Positions 13,201 to 25,256 of a DNA stretch of 64,000 nucleotides are shown here, piece by piece. The stretch is taken from positions 1,054,001 through 1,118,000 of the forward strand of contig PQWQ01000001.1 in the NCBI GenBank assembly GCA_002943765.1, given 5' to 3'. The position numbers and the translations under genes are program-made. Every line of letters begins with the position of its first letter. Positions within the stretch are counted from its first letter, which is position 1. The notes below the pieces were generated by a model, which saw nothing but the letters and a program-made list of their open reading frames with translations, had not been told where the DNA came from and did not search any database. The DNA comes from Psoroptes ovis. Its lineage: Eukaryota; Arthropoda; Arachnida; Sarcoptiformes; Psoroptidae.

Positions 13201-16027
13201 AATGAATCAAATAGAAAAAAACCTCGAAACTATTCCTGGATAATTAATTATTTTCATTCATTAAGCATCATCGTCTTGATCATCATCATATGGCCGAATT
13301 TCTACTTCAAATGCAACATACATTTGAACTTGAAGCTCAGCAAAATTTAAAAAATTGAATTTCACCGACCGACCGGCCGACCTCGAACAATCATTTTCAT
13401 TATTTTCAAACCTTATTCAAACTTCACAAGAAGTTTGAATAAATTTAGCTCCGCTCGCTGTTGCTGTTGTTGCTGGCCATTTACCATTTCCAGGGTTTCA
13501 GCCTGTGAAAGCCTATTGAAGGCATTGAAATTCAATGCACAACAACAACAGCAGCATTTTGCGCAAACAGCTTGAGGTCTTTTGTGAACGAAAAATGAAT
13601 GGTGAAAACTTTCAAACATGCATTGAAAATGAAATAAATGAAAAAATTCACATTCGTGTTTTAATGTTTTCAAATTTTTTGATGAGTTTGACACGACACG
13701 GTCAAAGTTTTTACGACAACCATGTGTATGTGCGAGTGTGTGTTGTGTTTGCATGTTCATTTATTCATCTGTGTATTTATTTGTGAATTCATTTCATTTT
13801 AAACATTAAAATTACTTTGAATTACTTTTCATTTTTTCTCATTTATTTCATTTCATTTCTCTCTCATCATATGATGATGATCATCGAATTACTTCGAGAG
13901 AATTAAGTTTCGAAGGCATATTTGAAAATATGATCACCATTCACTGCCACCACTCATGACAGTGGCGGCTGATGATGGTATTTTTTAGAAAATTCTGATC
14001 AAGCCGATCAAACCTCAGCTTGAATCCAAGTCAAATTCATTTTTTTTAATTCTTTTGAATTTAATTCCTTGAGATAGTCGGAATCATTGATTCAATTTTA
14101 ATCTTCAAAGCATCCATACTTGATGGTGAAATAAGAAATGAATTTCAAATATGAATTCGAATATGATAATCCCATAATTTATTGTCCATACAAATAAGCG
14201 CACAAATGATAATCCTTGAATTTATGTTTCATAATGTTTTCATGATAATGTTTCAATGATTATTTTGGGCTTGAAAATTACGAATTTCGAATGATTTGAA
14301 TTGGATTTTTTTGGAAATAAAATCTCCAGAAACCCAAGCTTACACACACACCCATATATCTGTTGCAGAAATCTTTGATTTCGAATAAAATGTGTAATAA
14401 ATTTTAAGATTTTCACTTTGAAAAAGCAGAAGGAAAACTAATTTTTCTTAAGAAAAAATTAGAATAACCTAAGGGTCATGAAGATAGCATAGAATGAAAG
14501 CAAATTTAAATTTCAATGATCACCACTACGACCACTGCCACAAGCATTTGTTGTTGGGTTGTTGTTGATTGTATTGAAACAACAACAGCAGCACAAATAC
14601 ATACAACAACTTGTTGGATATTACCATAAATTGAAATGAAATGAAAAGCAATTGAAAGCAATGGAAACAGCAGCCAACAGACACAATCATACATACCACC
14701 ACGAGAATCGATTTATATCAATGTTTTATCTATCAGTTGGTGTGTATGGTGCTCAAGATAATGTGCATAACTATGTCCAATACGTTATACGAGATATGGT
14801 AAACAATTTGATAGAAGTGCAAATGTTGTTGAGAATTGTTGTTGAAAATGCAAAAAGCCCAAGTTAAACCATTTCTCAGTGTTGATGATTGTTTTGATTC
14901 AATCAAATGATCATCATAATATCAAATGATCAAAAATTTTCATTAGTAATGATCAGTGGTTTATGCTCATAATCTTCTCAAATTATTGTTGTTTCAAATG
15001 TTATCAAATCTGTTAATTTTAAATTAAAGTTTAAGTTTGAATTGTTTGTTTTCAAATCAAAACCAAATTAATTGACATTCAACAAATTTTCAATCGACAA
15101 CATCGAAACTGCTGTTGTTATTGACCATCAGATTCAAGTGAACCAATAACCATTCAACAATTGTCATGAATTCACTGATATTAGCGATGTAAATCACTTG
15201 AATTCCATGAAATTCAAATTTGTTTAAAATTATTGTGAAAATTTCGCCAGAACCTTCACAAAATTCCATTGAATCAACCACCATCAACAATAACTACAAA
15301 TATTTTGTTTACATTTTGTATTATTTATTATTATTTGAATTTGAATTTGAACACAATTTAAATGTTAGTGTGTTTACATAAGATTTTATTTATTTTGCAT
15401 TGTTGCAGTTGCCTGCAACTGCCTCCTCAATTGTAATCTTTCGATCGACGATCATCATAAAAGAATTGTCAATTTGCTCAGGTGTGTTGTTTCTGGTTAC
15501 CATTTTCAAACACAATGAAACAGTGCATTATGAAACAAGCAGCAAACACCACATGAAGACCCTGTCAAACTGTTCTGTGGTGAACCCTACCACCTTTTTA
15601 TGATGACAATAATCATGTGAATTATTATTATTATCATTCAAGAATACATGCAGCGATTTTTATATGTTTCTTGAACATTTGTATTTTTGTTAAGGGTTCA
15701 CACCTGTGTGATTGTGCATTTGTGATGATGCATTTTCAATGATTTTTTTACCGAAAAAAAAAAATTCTCAAATATTTACACACCTGCATACTTAGCATTG
15801 TGTGTTCAACATGTGTGTTGATTTTAATGTGAACCGAAAAAAAATTCATAATCTGATTTGTTCTTGTGAATATCTTTGAATCATCATCATCATCATTTTG
15901 TATATAAAAATCATGATTTCCATTTTTCAAAAGAATCATTTCGAATTCGGAATTTACACCGATCACACATCAATGATGATATTGAATTTGAATATTTGAT
16001 TAATTCGAAATTAAATTAAGATTAAAA
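10250..16027. other. Gene-poor stretch upstream of RGM
   Basis: No convincing gene is seen. There are short unrelated frames, a 25-base T run (11605-11629), a GC-richer patch around 12840-12920 without a recognisable product, GTTGTT/CAACAA clusters (13450-13560, 14520-14600), and a perfect 13-bp inverted repeat with a 4-base loop at 13413-13442. Part of it may hold 5' noncoding exons or regulatory DNA for RGM. Confidence 0.5.
13413..13442. repeat. Perfect 13-bp hairpin
   Basis: TTATTCAAACTTC, a 4-base ACAA loop, then GAAGTTTGAATAA. A short perfect inverted repeat in noncoding DNA, function unknown. Confidence 0.8.
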
Positions 16028-18800
16028 ATGATGATTATCATTGATAATTTTCAAAATAATGATAATGATCATCATGATCATTATCATCGAAGCCATCATA
16101 TTACTAAAATGATCTCATTTCATAAAAGATTAAAATTATTAATTATTTTCGTGACGTTAATTTCTTCGCTAAAATTGATTAATTGTCAATCATTATTGTT
16201 GAATAATAATATGAATAATGATAAACAACAAATAAAATTATTATCATCAAATTCTTGTACATTAAAAGATTGTCATTTTACAACATCAATTGATCGTATG
16301 ACATGTGAAGAAATAAAAAAAATAAAAAAATGTTTGGACAATCTGAAAGAATCTTGTCATGGTTCAATACATTATCATTCACATAGTTCGCTGATTGATC
16401 GTAAATCGAAAGAATATTGTCGTAATAGTAATCAGAATAAAAATAAAAATCGAAAAAATCCGAACAATCAAAGAAGACGAAATAATAAAAGTAAAAATAA
16501 TAAAAATCAGCAGCAGCATCACCAACAACATCAACCACCAATACGTTCAATGTATCCAACTGAATCATGGAATCAGCAACAATTATCGAAATCAGTGAAT
16601 CAACCACAGCAACAACAACAACAACAACAACGAAACATTAGCCCTATAATCAACAATGTGCCATTATCTAAATCTTTCAACAATAATATTAACATTATGA
16701 GGCCAAATAACAATAAACCAGATTATTTTAATTATTGCTTACAAGCTGCATATAATTTTACGATAGGTTTAAATGTAACAAAGAAAAATTTCATCGATCG
16801 TACAATTAATTATCGCAAGCATAATTATAATCATGAATATCATCATTCAAGATATAAAAGACAAAATGATTTAATGTATTTTAATCGTTTACAACAAAAA
16901 CTTAAGCAAGAACAACAGCAATCAGAACAAAATTCATTCAAAATGAACATGTTAAATGAAACAACTGTACAATTAGTAAATGAATTAATTTATAAACCAA
17001 TACATCCAATGACTCCATCACTGACGTGTATTATATTTGGTGATCCACATTTACGAACATTTGATTCACGTTATCAAACATGTAATTGTTTAGGTGCTCG
17101 ATCATTGATCGAACATCCATTGTTTGATGTACAAATAACAAATACTAAAATTTTAGGTAAGTTAAAGTTATTATCATTAAGATTAATACCTGTGATTATC
17201 ATTTGTTTTTGGAAATTATCACAAGTTATTATTTATTCCTAGATTTTCAATAATAATTTTAATAGGTAGAGATTATTATTGACATAAATAATTATCATTT
17301 ATCTCTTCAAATTATCATCAAAACAATGTTTTTGCTCTTGTTGTTTTGAAATCATATTATTATCATTATCATTTTCAAATATCATCCTCAATAGCATCAC
17401 ATGTTTACAGTTTAATTTTTTTTTCTTAATGTTGCCATAGAATCATTATATCATTAATCAACATTATTATTCACAATTTAATTCTAAATTATATTTGTTT
17501 TTTGTTGTTGTTTTCTTTCAAATCTAGATCAATTTAATTCAACTGGTGTTACTAAAGTAACAGTATTGGTACGCCGTTTTGATCCTTGTATGATAACAAA
17601 TGAATTGATTTATGAAACCGATTCATTAGCACAAGGTAGGCACTGTTTGTTTATTTGTTTTCTTTATCAAATAATTATTATCATTTTTTTTGCTTTTTGT
17701 CAATAGCATCACCTGCTGGAACATTTACCGATGGTTCTGTATATAATTTTAATAATATGATTTATATCAATACATCAATGAAAGATATGGTCGTTACCAT
17801 ACATTTAGAACATATTGGTGTTCGTGTATATATTTCACAATTTGTACATACAAAATTTTTAAATGTAGTTATCAAATTTTTAACATCAAAATCAAATCTT
17901 GTTAGACAAGATTTAGTTTTGAATTCAATAAATCCTGTTTCGTTATGCAAATCTGGTTGTCATCATCGTGAATTGATTAATATTGAAAATGAATTAAAAC
18001 GTGCAAATATTGGAATCGAAAACAATGATAACAATGTTCAATCATCATTATCGATTGAACAAAAACATAATGATTTAAATTCGAAATCAAATTTCGATAA
18101 TGAATATGAAGATAATATTAATCATTATGATACTGACAATAATGATGATGAATTTTTTGAAGATGATGATAATGATGATTATGAAGAAATCATAGACGAC
18201 ACTGATGATGATTACGATGATGAGGATATGAGTGACATTAATCGTAAGCGTCGTCGTACACGAAATGCTGAAAATGATCAACAACTACGAAAAAAGAAGT
18301 CTAATCGAAGAAAAAAGAACAAGACTACTACAACTTCAACGACAACTGAATCGCCGAAAAAATTACGAAAATTACAACGAAAAAATCGACTAAGATCTGC
18401 TTTAGAAAAATCAAACATTGATCAATTCATCAATAAATTTCCATTAGATCAAAGTGGAAATATAAATTTTAAAATTGATGATGATAGTCACCAACAACAA
18501 CAACAACAATCACAGCAACAAGATGATAATATGCTCATTCAAGATTGTTATGAAAAAAATCTAATCGGTTATTATCGTTTAGCATGTCTCTATGATACAA
18601 TGATCAAAGGTGCTGCAAGTACATTACCATTCGTATTTGCATCATCATTTGATGAACCGAAATTTCGAACATTGAATAACAACTTGATTTATACAAATCA
18701 TCATACAATGAATGAACATCATTCATCATCATCGATACCGACGACCATTTCATCAATTCTAATCATATTTAATATTTTGATCTTTTATTTTAATATTTAA
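16028..18800 (+). CDS. RGM: Repulsive guidance molecule (RGM/hemojuvelin/DRAG-1 family), GPI-anchored BMP co-receptor
   Basis: Three coding exons: 16028-17156, 17528-17635 and 17707-18800, all phase 1, giving 776 residues (749 if the second Met at 16109 is used, which places a clean signal peptide, LKLLIIFVTLISSLKL, at the N-terminus). The RGM N-terminal domain has paired cysteines (CTLKDC, MTCEEIKKIKKC). A partial von Willebrand D domain carries FGDPHLRTF at residues 338-345; GDPH is the family's autocatalytic Asp-Pro cleavage site. A dibasic RYKR (residues 275-278) could be a convertase site. The C-terminus is hydrophobic (ISSILIIFNILIFYF), as expected for GPI attachment. The protein is far longer than usual (about 430-450) because of Asn/Gln/His-rich sequence at residues 132-235 and an acidic stretch followed by RKRRR in exon 3. 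Family role: BMP co-receptor and neogenin ligand. Poly(A) signal at 18932. Confidence 0.9.
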
Positions 18801-18971
18801 AATGATTTTTAAAATCATATCATGTTGTAATTTTGATGTAAAAAAAAATTGTAATTATTTATTATTATTTTTTTTATTGAAATGTATTATTGAATTGTAC
18901 CATTGTTATATTACGAATTGTAAAAACTCTCAATAAATTATGTTGTTTTTTCGAATAGATAAAAAAATTGA
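18801..18971. terminator. Shared 3' region of two convergent genes
   Basis: A plus-strand AATAAA at 18932-18937 serves RGM, and a minus-strand AATAAA at 18863-18858 could serve the protease homologue. The two signals are placed so that the transcripts would overlap by about 100 bases antisense. Confidence 0.5.
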
Positions 18972-19772
18972 TCAATTTATAATTGATAATATCCAATCAT
19001 AAAATGGATGAATTGATGTGTAAACAATCGGTAACGTTTTCGTATCATTATTCAAACCGAAAGCTAAAATGCCGATTTGTATGGGCATTTTCATCGAACC
19101 TTTAAATGAAACCAGCGGACCACCAACTAAATATTGATGAAAAATTACCGGTTCTTTTGGTTGATAACACAAACTAAATTTTGGTAAATTTACACTGAAT
19201 TTTTTATACATTTCTTCACATTGATCAAATGAAATTTGTTCGTTATTCAATAAATAATTAAATTTCAATTTCCAACGTGCCATCAGTATTGTATCATACA
19301 ATTGTTCGGTTGTCATTTGATCATTCCAATTGTAATCAAAATCAAAATCAAATGTAATATTAATCGATTGATTTGTGCTCAATAATGCAAGATTATTATC
19401 CAATGTATAATTATTATATGATGGATGTATGATTATTTTTTGAATATCATAATATTGTAATGGCACTAATGATACATTACGATATGAACCTATCAATATT
19501 TTTGCCATTTGTTTTTCTGTATTTGAATTGATTTTTGTAGCACATGTTGCAGCTGTTAAAATCCAATTCAAATTCAATAATGATCCACTACAAAATGGTT
19601 GTTGCACAATAATTTCTTGTGATTGATTTGTCGATTTAAATTTCAATGCAGCCACATATGGATAATTGATTGAATTTGCTGTCCATATTTTTCGATAATT
19701 ATCATCAATTTGTTCAGTGATTTTCATTGTAAAGATTGAAAATGTTGCAAAAATCTTGAAAATCAAATTCAT
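18972..19772 (-). CDS. Catalytically dead trypsin-fold serine protease homologue, secreted
   Basis: Single exon, 266 residues from the ATG at 19772, with a plausible signal peptide (MNLIFKIFATFSIF). The chymotrypsin fold is clear: PYVAAL near the mature start, CSGSLL, WILTAATC, LDNNLALL, VGGPLVS and a C-terminal PFYDWI. All three catalytic residues are replaced: His of TAAHC is Thr76, Asp of DxDIALL is Asn127, and Ser of GDSGGP is Val216. It therefore cannot act as a normal serine protease. The intact frame and preserved fold residues suggest a maintained pseudoenzyme rather than a decaying gene. Families of inactive paralogues (SMIPP-S) are known in scabies mites, where members interfere with host complement; whether this protein belongs to that clade is not shown here. 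It converges on RGM with 171 bases between stop codons. Confidence 0.9.
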   Translation of the reverse strand: MNLIFKIFATFSIFTMKITEQIDDNYRKIWTANSINYPYVAALKFKSTNQSQEIIVQQPFCSGSLLNLNWILTAATCATKINSNTEKQMAKILIGSYRNVSLVPLQYYDIQKIIIHPSYNNYTLDNNLALLSTNQSINITFDFDFDYNWNDQMTTEQLYDTILMARWKLKFNYLLNNEQISFDQCEEMYKKFSVNLPKFSLCYQPKEPVIFHQYLVGGPLVSFKGSMKMPIQIGILAFGLNNDTKTLPIVYTSIHPFYDWILSIIN

Positions 19773-19937
19773 TTCAATTAATGCTTGCAATAGACGAATG
19801 AAATTTGTTGAATGAAATACAAAAATTTTTATTTGAAAAAATTTTCAAAAAATTATCAAAAAAATGAGGTTAACTAGGTGATCAAATTGAATTTAAATGA
19901 TTCAATCATTTTTTACATCATCACTATCATGAAAATG

Positions 19938-21137
19938 TCATTCTAAACTTTTAAAATAAATTAATTTCGATACACCTAATTGTGTAAATTCAATCACTTG
20001 TCTTGGTTCAATTGTGTTTGATTTATTTTCACGTAATTTTTCAATCAATATTTTATTTGCATTCAATAAAATACGATTTAAATCTGCATCTTTGTATTCA
20101 TTCAATGATTGTACTAATGCATCGACAAAATATGTACCATTTTCTTCATCTCGAACCGATTTATAATCTGTGAAAAGAAATTTTTTTTTATTTGAAGGAA
20201 TATCAACATTAAAAGTAAAAGTGCTTACTATCTAATGTTGAATATACAATAACTAAATCTTTGATTTCATTTCGTATTGAATCATGATCTTCATTTTCAT
20301 CATTGATTCGCTCTTTATAACGATTTATTTGTTTATTTATATCACTTGTAATTTGATCACGACAACAATTGAATATTAATATTTTTGGTTTATTTTTCAA
20401 TTGTGGACAATTTTGATTATTGAAAAATTTTTTAACATCGTCATAATTAATATATTTTTCATCAACTGTCAAAATATGTGATGAATAACCGTGTGACATT
20501 ATTATCAAAACAAATAAATCATAATCATTTAATATTTGATTTTTACTCAATTTCTCCAATATTCCTAGAAAATCTGCTTTATTCATATTTGAATGATCAT
20601 AAACATCAAAATTTAATTGTTTGAATGTTTGTTTTAATTTCAGTATATCAAAACTTGAACCATCACGATCTTTGATTGTTTCAAATTTTTCATTATTTAT
20701 TATTAAACAGTAACCTGGACGTTCATTAGGATCTATGGCGAAATTGAACAATCGATTATGTTTAACATAAATCAATCAAAGAATACTTACAATGATCTTT
20801 ATTCCAATTGTTTAAAAAATTACATTTATACAAATCTTGATATAATTTAGTCAATTTTTCATATGCCAAAGACGGTCTTTTAGTGATATCAATCAACAGG
20901 TTTTTCTTCAATGTTTTTTCATCTAAATTATGTTTCTAGATCAAAGCAAGATGATGAAATTTACTTAAGTTTTAAAATTTTGACAAAAAACAAAACCCTT
21001 ACTTTCATATAATCAATATAAGATTGTGGAAATAATTTTAATCGTTCAAAATATGTCCAAAATTCATCATTGAGTTTAATTTGATCTGATAGATAATTTA
21101 GATGATCTATAATGAATTGTGTCCGACATTTGTCCAT
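19938..21137 (-). CDS. Caspase with CARD-like prodomain
   Basis: Four exons: 21137-21003, 20935-20791, 20732-20229 and 20167-19938, with phases consistent throughout, giving 337 residues. The roughly 94-residue prodomain (CRTQFIIDHLNYLSDQI..., helical) looks like a CARD, so this is probably an initiator-type caspase. The large subunit starts with PGYCLIINNEKF and has the DRDGSS segment, the catalytic His in SHG (His174), and the catalytic Cys in NCCRD (Cys217) in place of the usual QACRG. The small subunit has SVRDEENGTYFVDAL, which keeps the substrate-binding Arg and the GT/S-F pattern. The linker between subunits is short and rich in Asp/Glu/Asn, a plausible self-processing site. Role: Asp-specific cysteine protease of apoptosis or immune signalling. 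It is divergently oriented to UBE3B, 324 bases away. Confidence 0.9.
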
Positions 21138-21227
21138 TTTTTCGTTTGGTTAAATTAAATTTTCTAAAATTTCAATTTTCATGCAAAATTATGTCGAAAT
21201 TATGAAAAATCGATTGTATCGAATCTT

Positions 21228-21259
<32 letters not shown>

Positions 21260-21461
21260 TTTACATTTTTTTCAATTCAATTCAATTTAAAATTGGAGCA
21301 AAAAAAAAAAAACAAAAATAAACTTTGATCTAATTCAATTCATTTGATGAAACTAATCAAGAAAAACAACATGAAATTATGAATCTATGAATATTATTGA
21401 AAATTAGTCAATCAAATTGGAGCACCTGTTAGATTTCAATAATTCATTCAGAAAAAACACA
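21138..21461. promoter_or_regulatory. Shared upstream region of caspase (-) and UBE3B (+)
   Basis: 324 bases separate the two divergent start codons. The region contains a 30-base T run (21229-21258) and an A run near 21300-21311. No specific promoter motif was recognised, so the bidirectional role is inferred from gene geometry. Confidence 0.4.
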
Positions 21462-24400
21462 ATGTTTGATACAAGCAGCTCGATGAAAAAAATTGATGAT
21501 CGAGATAAATTTCTTGAAGCAACAAGACAAGCACGTGAAGAACGTGAACGTGATCGTCGATTAAACAATGCAGCTACATTGATTCAGGTAATTTTCTTAG
21601 ATTGAAAAGTTGAAAACTTGGATTGAATGCTTTTATTTGTTTGTATAGTCTATATTTCGTTCATATTATTATCGTGATAAATTAATTAAAAATATTTACA
21701 AAGAATTGGATGAATTATTGAACACAAGTGATAATGCTAGTAATAATAATAATTTTGATAATGGTAACAACAATAATCAGCGTTCCACTAAAATAGAATC
21801 ATTGAAATTATTTCAAAATTTACAAAAATTATTATTCATAATACGAGCGAAAAGAAAAAGAAAATCATTACCAATTGATATAAATGATAAATGTTTCTAT
21901 TATTTCGAAAATTTATGTAAACAAACATTTTTGACAACCTTATTTCAATCCAATCCTAAATATTCATATGTTGGCATTATAATTGATAATCCTGAATTGA
22001 TCGATGAGTGGAAACAACAAATTTTGACAATTTCAATCATATCATGTAAACTATTGCAACAATTGAAGCCTGAACATTTGAATCATCAAGGTTCGATTGT
22101 AATATTCTTGAATATACTTGTCACATTCACCTCGATATCTTCATGGCTATTATTAAGACAAAATGATAATTATTATGAAAATTATCATTCAATTTTCGAG
22201 AAAAACTGTAAAGAAATAATTGATAAATTGGTTGAAAATAATTTATATGAATGTTTGAATGATTTGCTCACACGAGGACTTTTAACACGTTCAAAGCCAT
22301 CATTGAAAAAGCTATCATTGACAGCAATCATAACGATATCGATACGACCATTACAATCAAATTCATATTCTAATGAATGCTTGAAAAAATTTATACTGAA
22401 CATACTATCATTACCAGCATTGATATATCATTTGAATTCAATTGCACCAGAATCCATACAATTAATATATCGTGAATCAATATTAAAACGTTCTATCGAA
22501 ATTCTTAATAATGATGAATGTTCTAATGAAATATTTTATAAATTAGAAGGAAATTATATCCTATGTTTATTAGCGAACCACATACATTTAGCATTTATAT
22601 CATTCAAATCGATACAGCCTTTGATTGTAGAATTTGTTTTAGTAGTGAAAAAAATGTTGGACAGTTGTCAGAAGTATGTTATCAGTAAACAATCGACAAC
22701 AACACATTGGCATCCAGTGTTAGGATGGTTTTCGCAAAATATTGATCCAAAATTACATGAATCAATGATGAATGTTAAAAATCAACTACAATATTTGTGG
22801 AATCCACAAATGATTGAAATTATATTTCAATCATTATTTAAATTAATCGCGATAAATAATGTTAAAAATTCCAGTGAAAAGAATTCATCACCAAATGGTT
22901 CTTTGAAAAATGATGCAAATTCAATGATAATCACGACGGCGCCAGCATCGACCATTTCACCATCATCATCAACAACAAATTTTTCATGGCGTAAAAATTT
23001 TTTAGGTCGCGCATTAGAAAAAGCAGCAACATCATTATCAACAACTGTACGTTCAAGTTCATCATCGAATTTTGCATCATACAATTGGAATCCTACATAT
23101 CGTTTGGGAGCACCAGAAACATCATTGATAGCATTGTATTGTTCATTATATGTAACAGCATTAAATACATTGAATCAAATGAAACATGATATATTAGCTG
23201 GCTTGTCGTATAAAGAATTGATTTTGCCACATCTATGGAAATTTATAACAATGATTGGACCACAAAATCCTTGCAAAGCATTTTTAGATTATTTAAATTT
23301 ACATTCAAAAAGTTGTGCGCCTGAATTTCAAATATTGATAATATTTTGCGAATGTTCAACACATCTAATAACAATATTGGATGATATTGAATTGTATGAA
23401 AATCAAAAACCATTCAAAATAGATGATTTAATATCCATTTCATATTTTTTAAATAATTTTGTATTCAAAATATTATGGAATAATTTAATCGGTAAGCAAT
23501 TGTTATCATTATTGTTACTAATTTTATTAATTTTTACTCTAATTCAAGATATACAAAACATGTCTACAAATACCTTATTGAATTCAGCACATTCGTTATT
23601 AATGTTATTGTATAAACGTGATTGTCGGAGACCATTCACGCCACCAGATCATTGGTTGATCAAGTTTGTACAAAAAACATTTCATAATTTCTAATAATTT
23701 AATTCAATAATTTCAATATTTTTATCAAATAGAGAATTACGTGTATCATCATTCATGAAAGATTTGGAACATGGCAAGAAAACAGCTCAAGCAATTTTAC
23801 AAAAAATTCCTCATATAATTCCACATAAAGAACGTGTTGTATTATTTCGTAAATATATTGCTAATGATAAACAAATGATACAAATGTATCCATCTACATT
23901 GATAGTGAATTCACCATTAATCACAATACATCGCTCAAGAATTGTTGAAGATGGTTATCAACAATTGAATTCGGTACCTAGTCAAGCTTTGAAAGGCATA
24001 ATACGTGTACGTTTCATAAATGAACAAGGTTTAGATGAAGCCGGTATTGATCAGCATGGTGTATTCAAGGAGTTCCTCGAAAATACCATCAAGCACGTAT
24101 TCGATCCTGCTTTAAATTTATTTCGTATCACTAGTGAGCAGCGGCTATATCCATCACCAACATCATATGTAAATGAAAATCATCTATCATTATTTGAATT
24201 TGTTGGCAAAATGTTAGGCAAAGCTGTCTATGAAGGTATCGTTGTTGATGTACCATTTGCATCATTTTTTCTAAGTCAAGTACTAGGACAGCAGCAAAGT
24301 GCATTATATTCTTCAATTGATGAATTGCCATCATTAGATCCGGAATTATATCAAAGTTTAACATATTTAAAACATTATGATGGTGACATCTCACAATTAG

Positions 24401-25077
24401 ATTTAACATTCTCTGTTGATGAAGATTGTATGGGTGAAATTGTTACCCATGAACTATTACACGGCGGTAGAGCTATTCCAGTGACAAAAGAGACGCGCAT
24501 CAGTTATATTCATTTGATGGCACATTTTCGCATGCATACGCAGATACATGAACAAACAGCAGCATTCATTCGAGGATTTCGTTCGATAATCAATCCAGAT
24601 TGGCTTTCGATGTTTTCAACACCGGAATTTCAGCGCATCATATCTGGAGATAATACACCAATCGATCTTGAAGATTTACGCAAACACACAAAATATTTTG
24701 GAGGTTTCCATCCGAATCATCGAGTAATTTGTTGGCTATGGGATATTCTGCAAAATGATTTTTCATCTGAAGAGCATCGTTTATTTCTTAAATTTGTTAC
24801 ATCATGTTCAAAACCGCCTTTGTTAGGTTTTGCACATCTTGAACCAGCATTTTCAATAAGATGTGTTGAGGTTAGTGATGATCAAGATACTGGTGATACA
24901 CTTGGCTCCGTTTTACGTGGTTTTCTTTCTATTGGTCGTAAAGATCCTGTCAATCGCTTGCCAACAAGTTCGACATGTTTTAATCTATTAAAATTACCAA
25001 ATTATCAACGAAAAAATACACTGAAAGAAAAATTACGTTATGCGATCAATTCTAATACTGGTTTTGAATTGTCGTAA
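21462..25077 (+). CDS. UBE3B: HECT E3 ubiquitin ligase UBE3B
   Basis: Four exons: 21462-21587, 21649-23491, 23549-23663 and 23733-25077, giving 1142 residues (the human protein has 1068). The start at 21462 is chosen because MF...ARQAREER and an IQ motif (AATLIQ/SIFRSYYYR, split by intron 1) follow as in UBE3B; an in-frame ATG at 21417 would add 15 residues. The central region is helical with a Ser/Thr/Asn-rich insertion. DCRRPFTPPDHWL precedes the HECT domain. HECT landmarks are RVRFINEQGLDEAGID, ELLHGGR, FWDIL-like WLWDILQ and the catalytic Cys1110 in SSTCFNLLKLP; the end is GFELS. Introns are only 57-69 bases. Intron 3 (23492-23548) is a multiple of three with no stop, so it is easily missed; intron 4 uses a GTTTGT donor. 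UBE3B is a calmodulin-regulated ligase linked to mitochondria in vertebrates. Poly(A) signal near 25200. Confidence 0.93.
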
Positions 25078-25256
25078 TTGATTATTTTGGAACAAATATT
25101 GAAACATATACGTTATTGTCTTTCATTCTTATGATGGAATTTTTTTTTTAAAATTTGTTATTAATAATATTTGTATTTAAATTTAATTAAACATTTAAAA
25201 ATAAAATAAAATTTTTATATACAAAAAATATCATATTTGCTTTATAATCTCTATCA

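Noticed and set aside
12829..13202. Minus-strand frames in a GC-richer patch
   Set aside because: The patch stands out in composition, but neither frame resembles a known protein and they are not linked by credible splice sites.
13413..13786. Two overlapping opposite-strand frames of about 80-115 residues
   Set aside because: Built on CAA/GTT repeats (poly-Gln or poly-Cys/Ala translations) with no domain features; typical simple-repeat artefacts.
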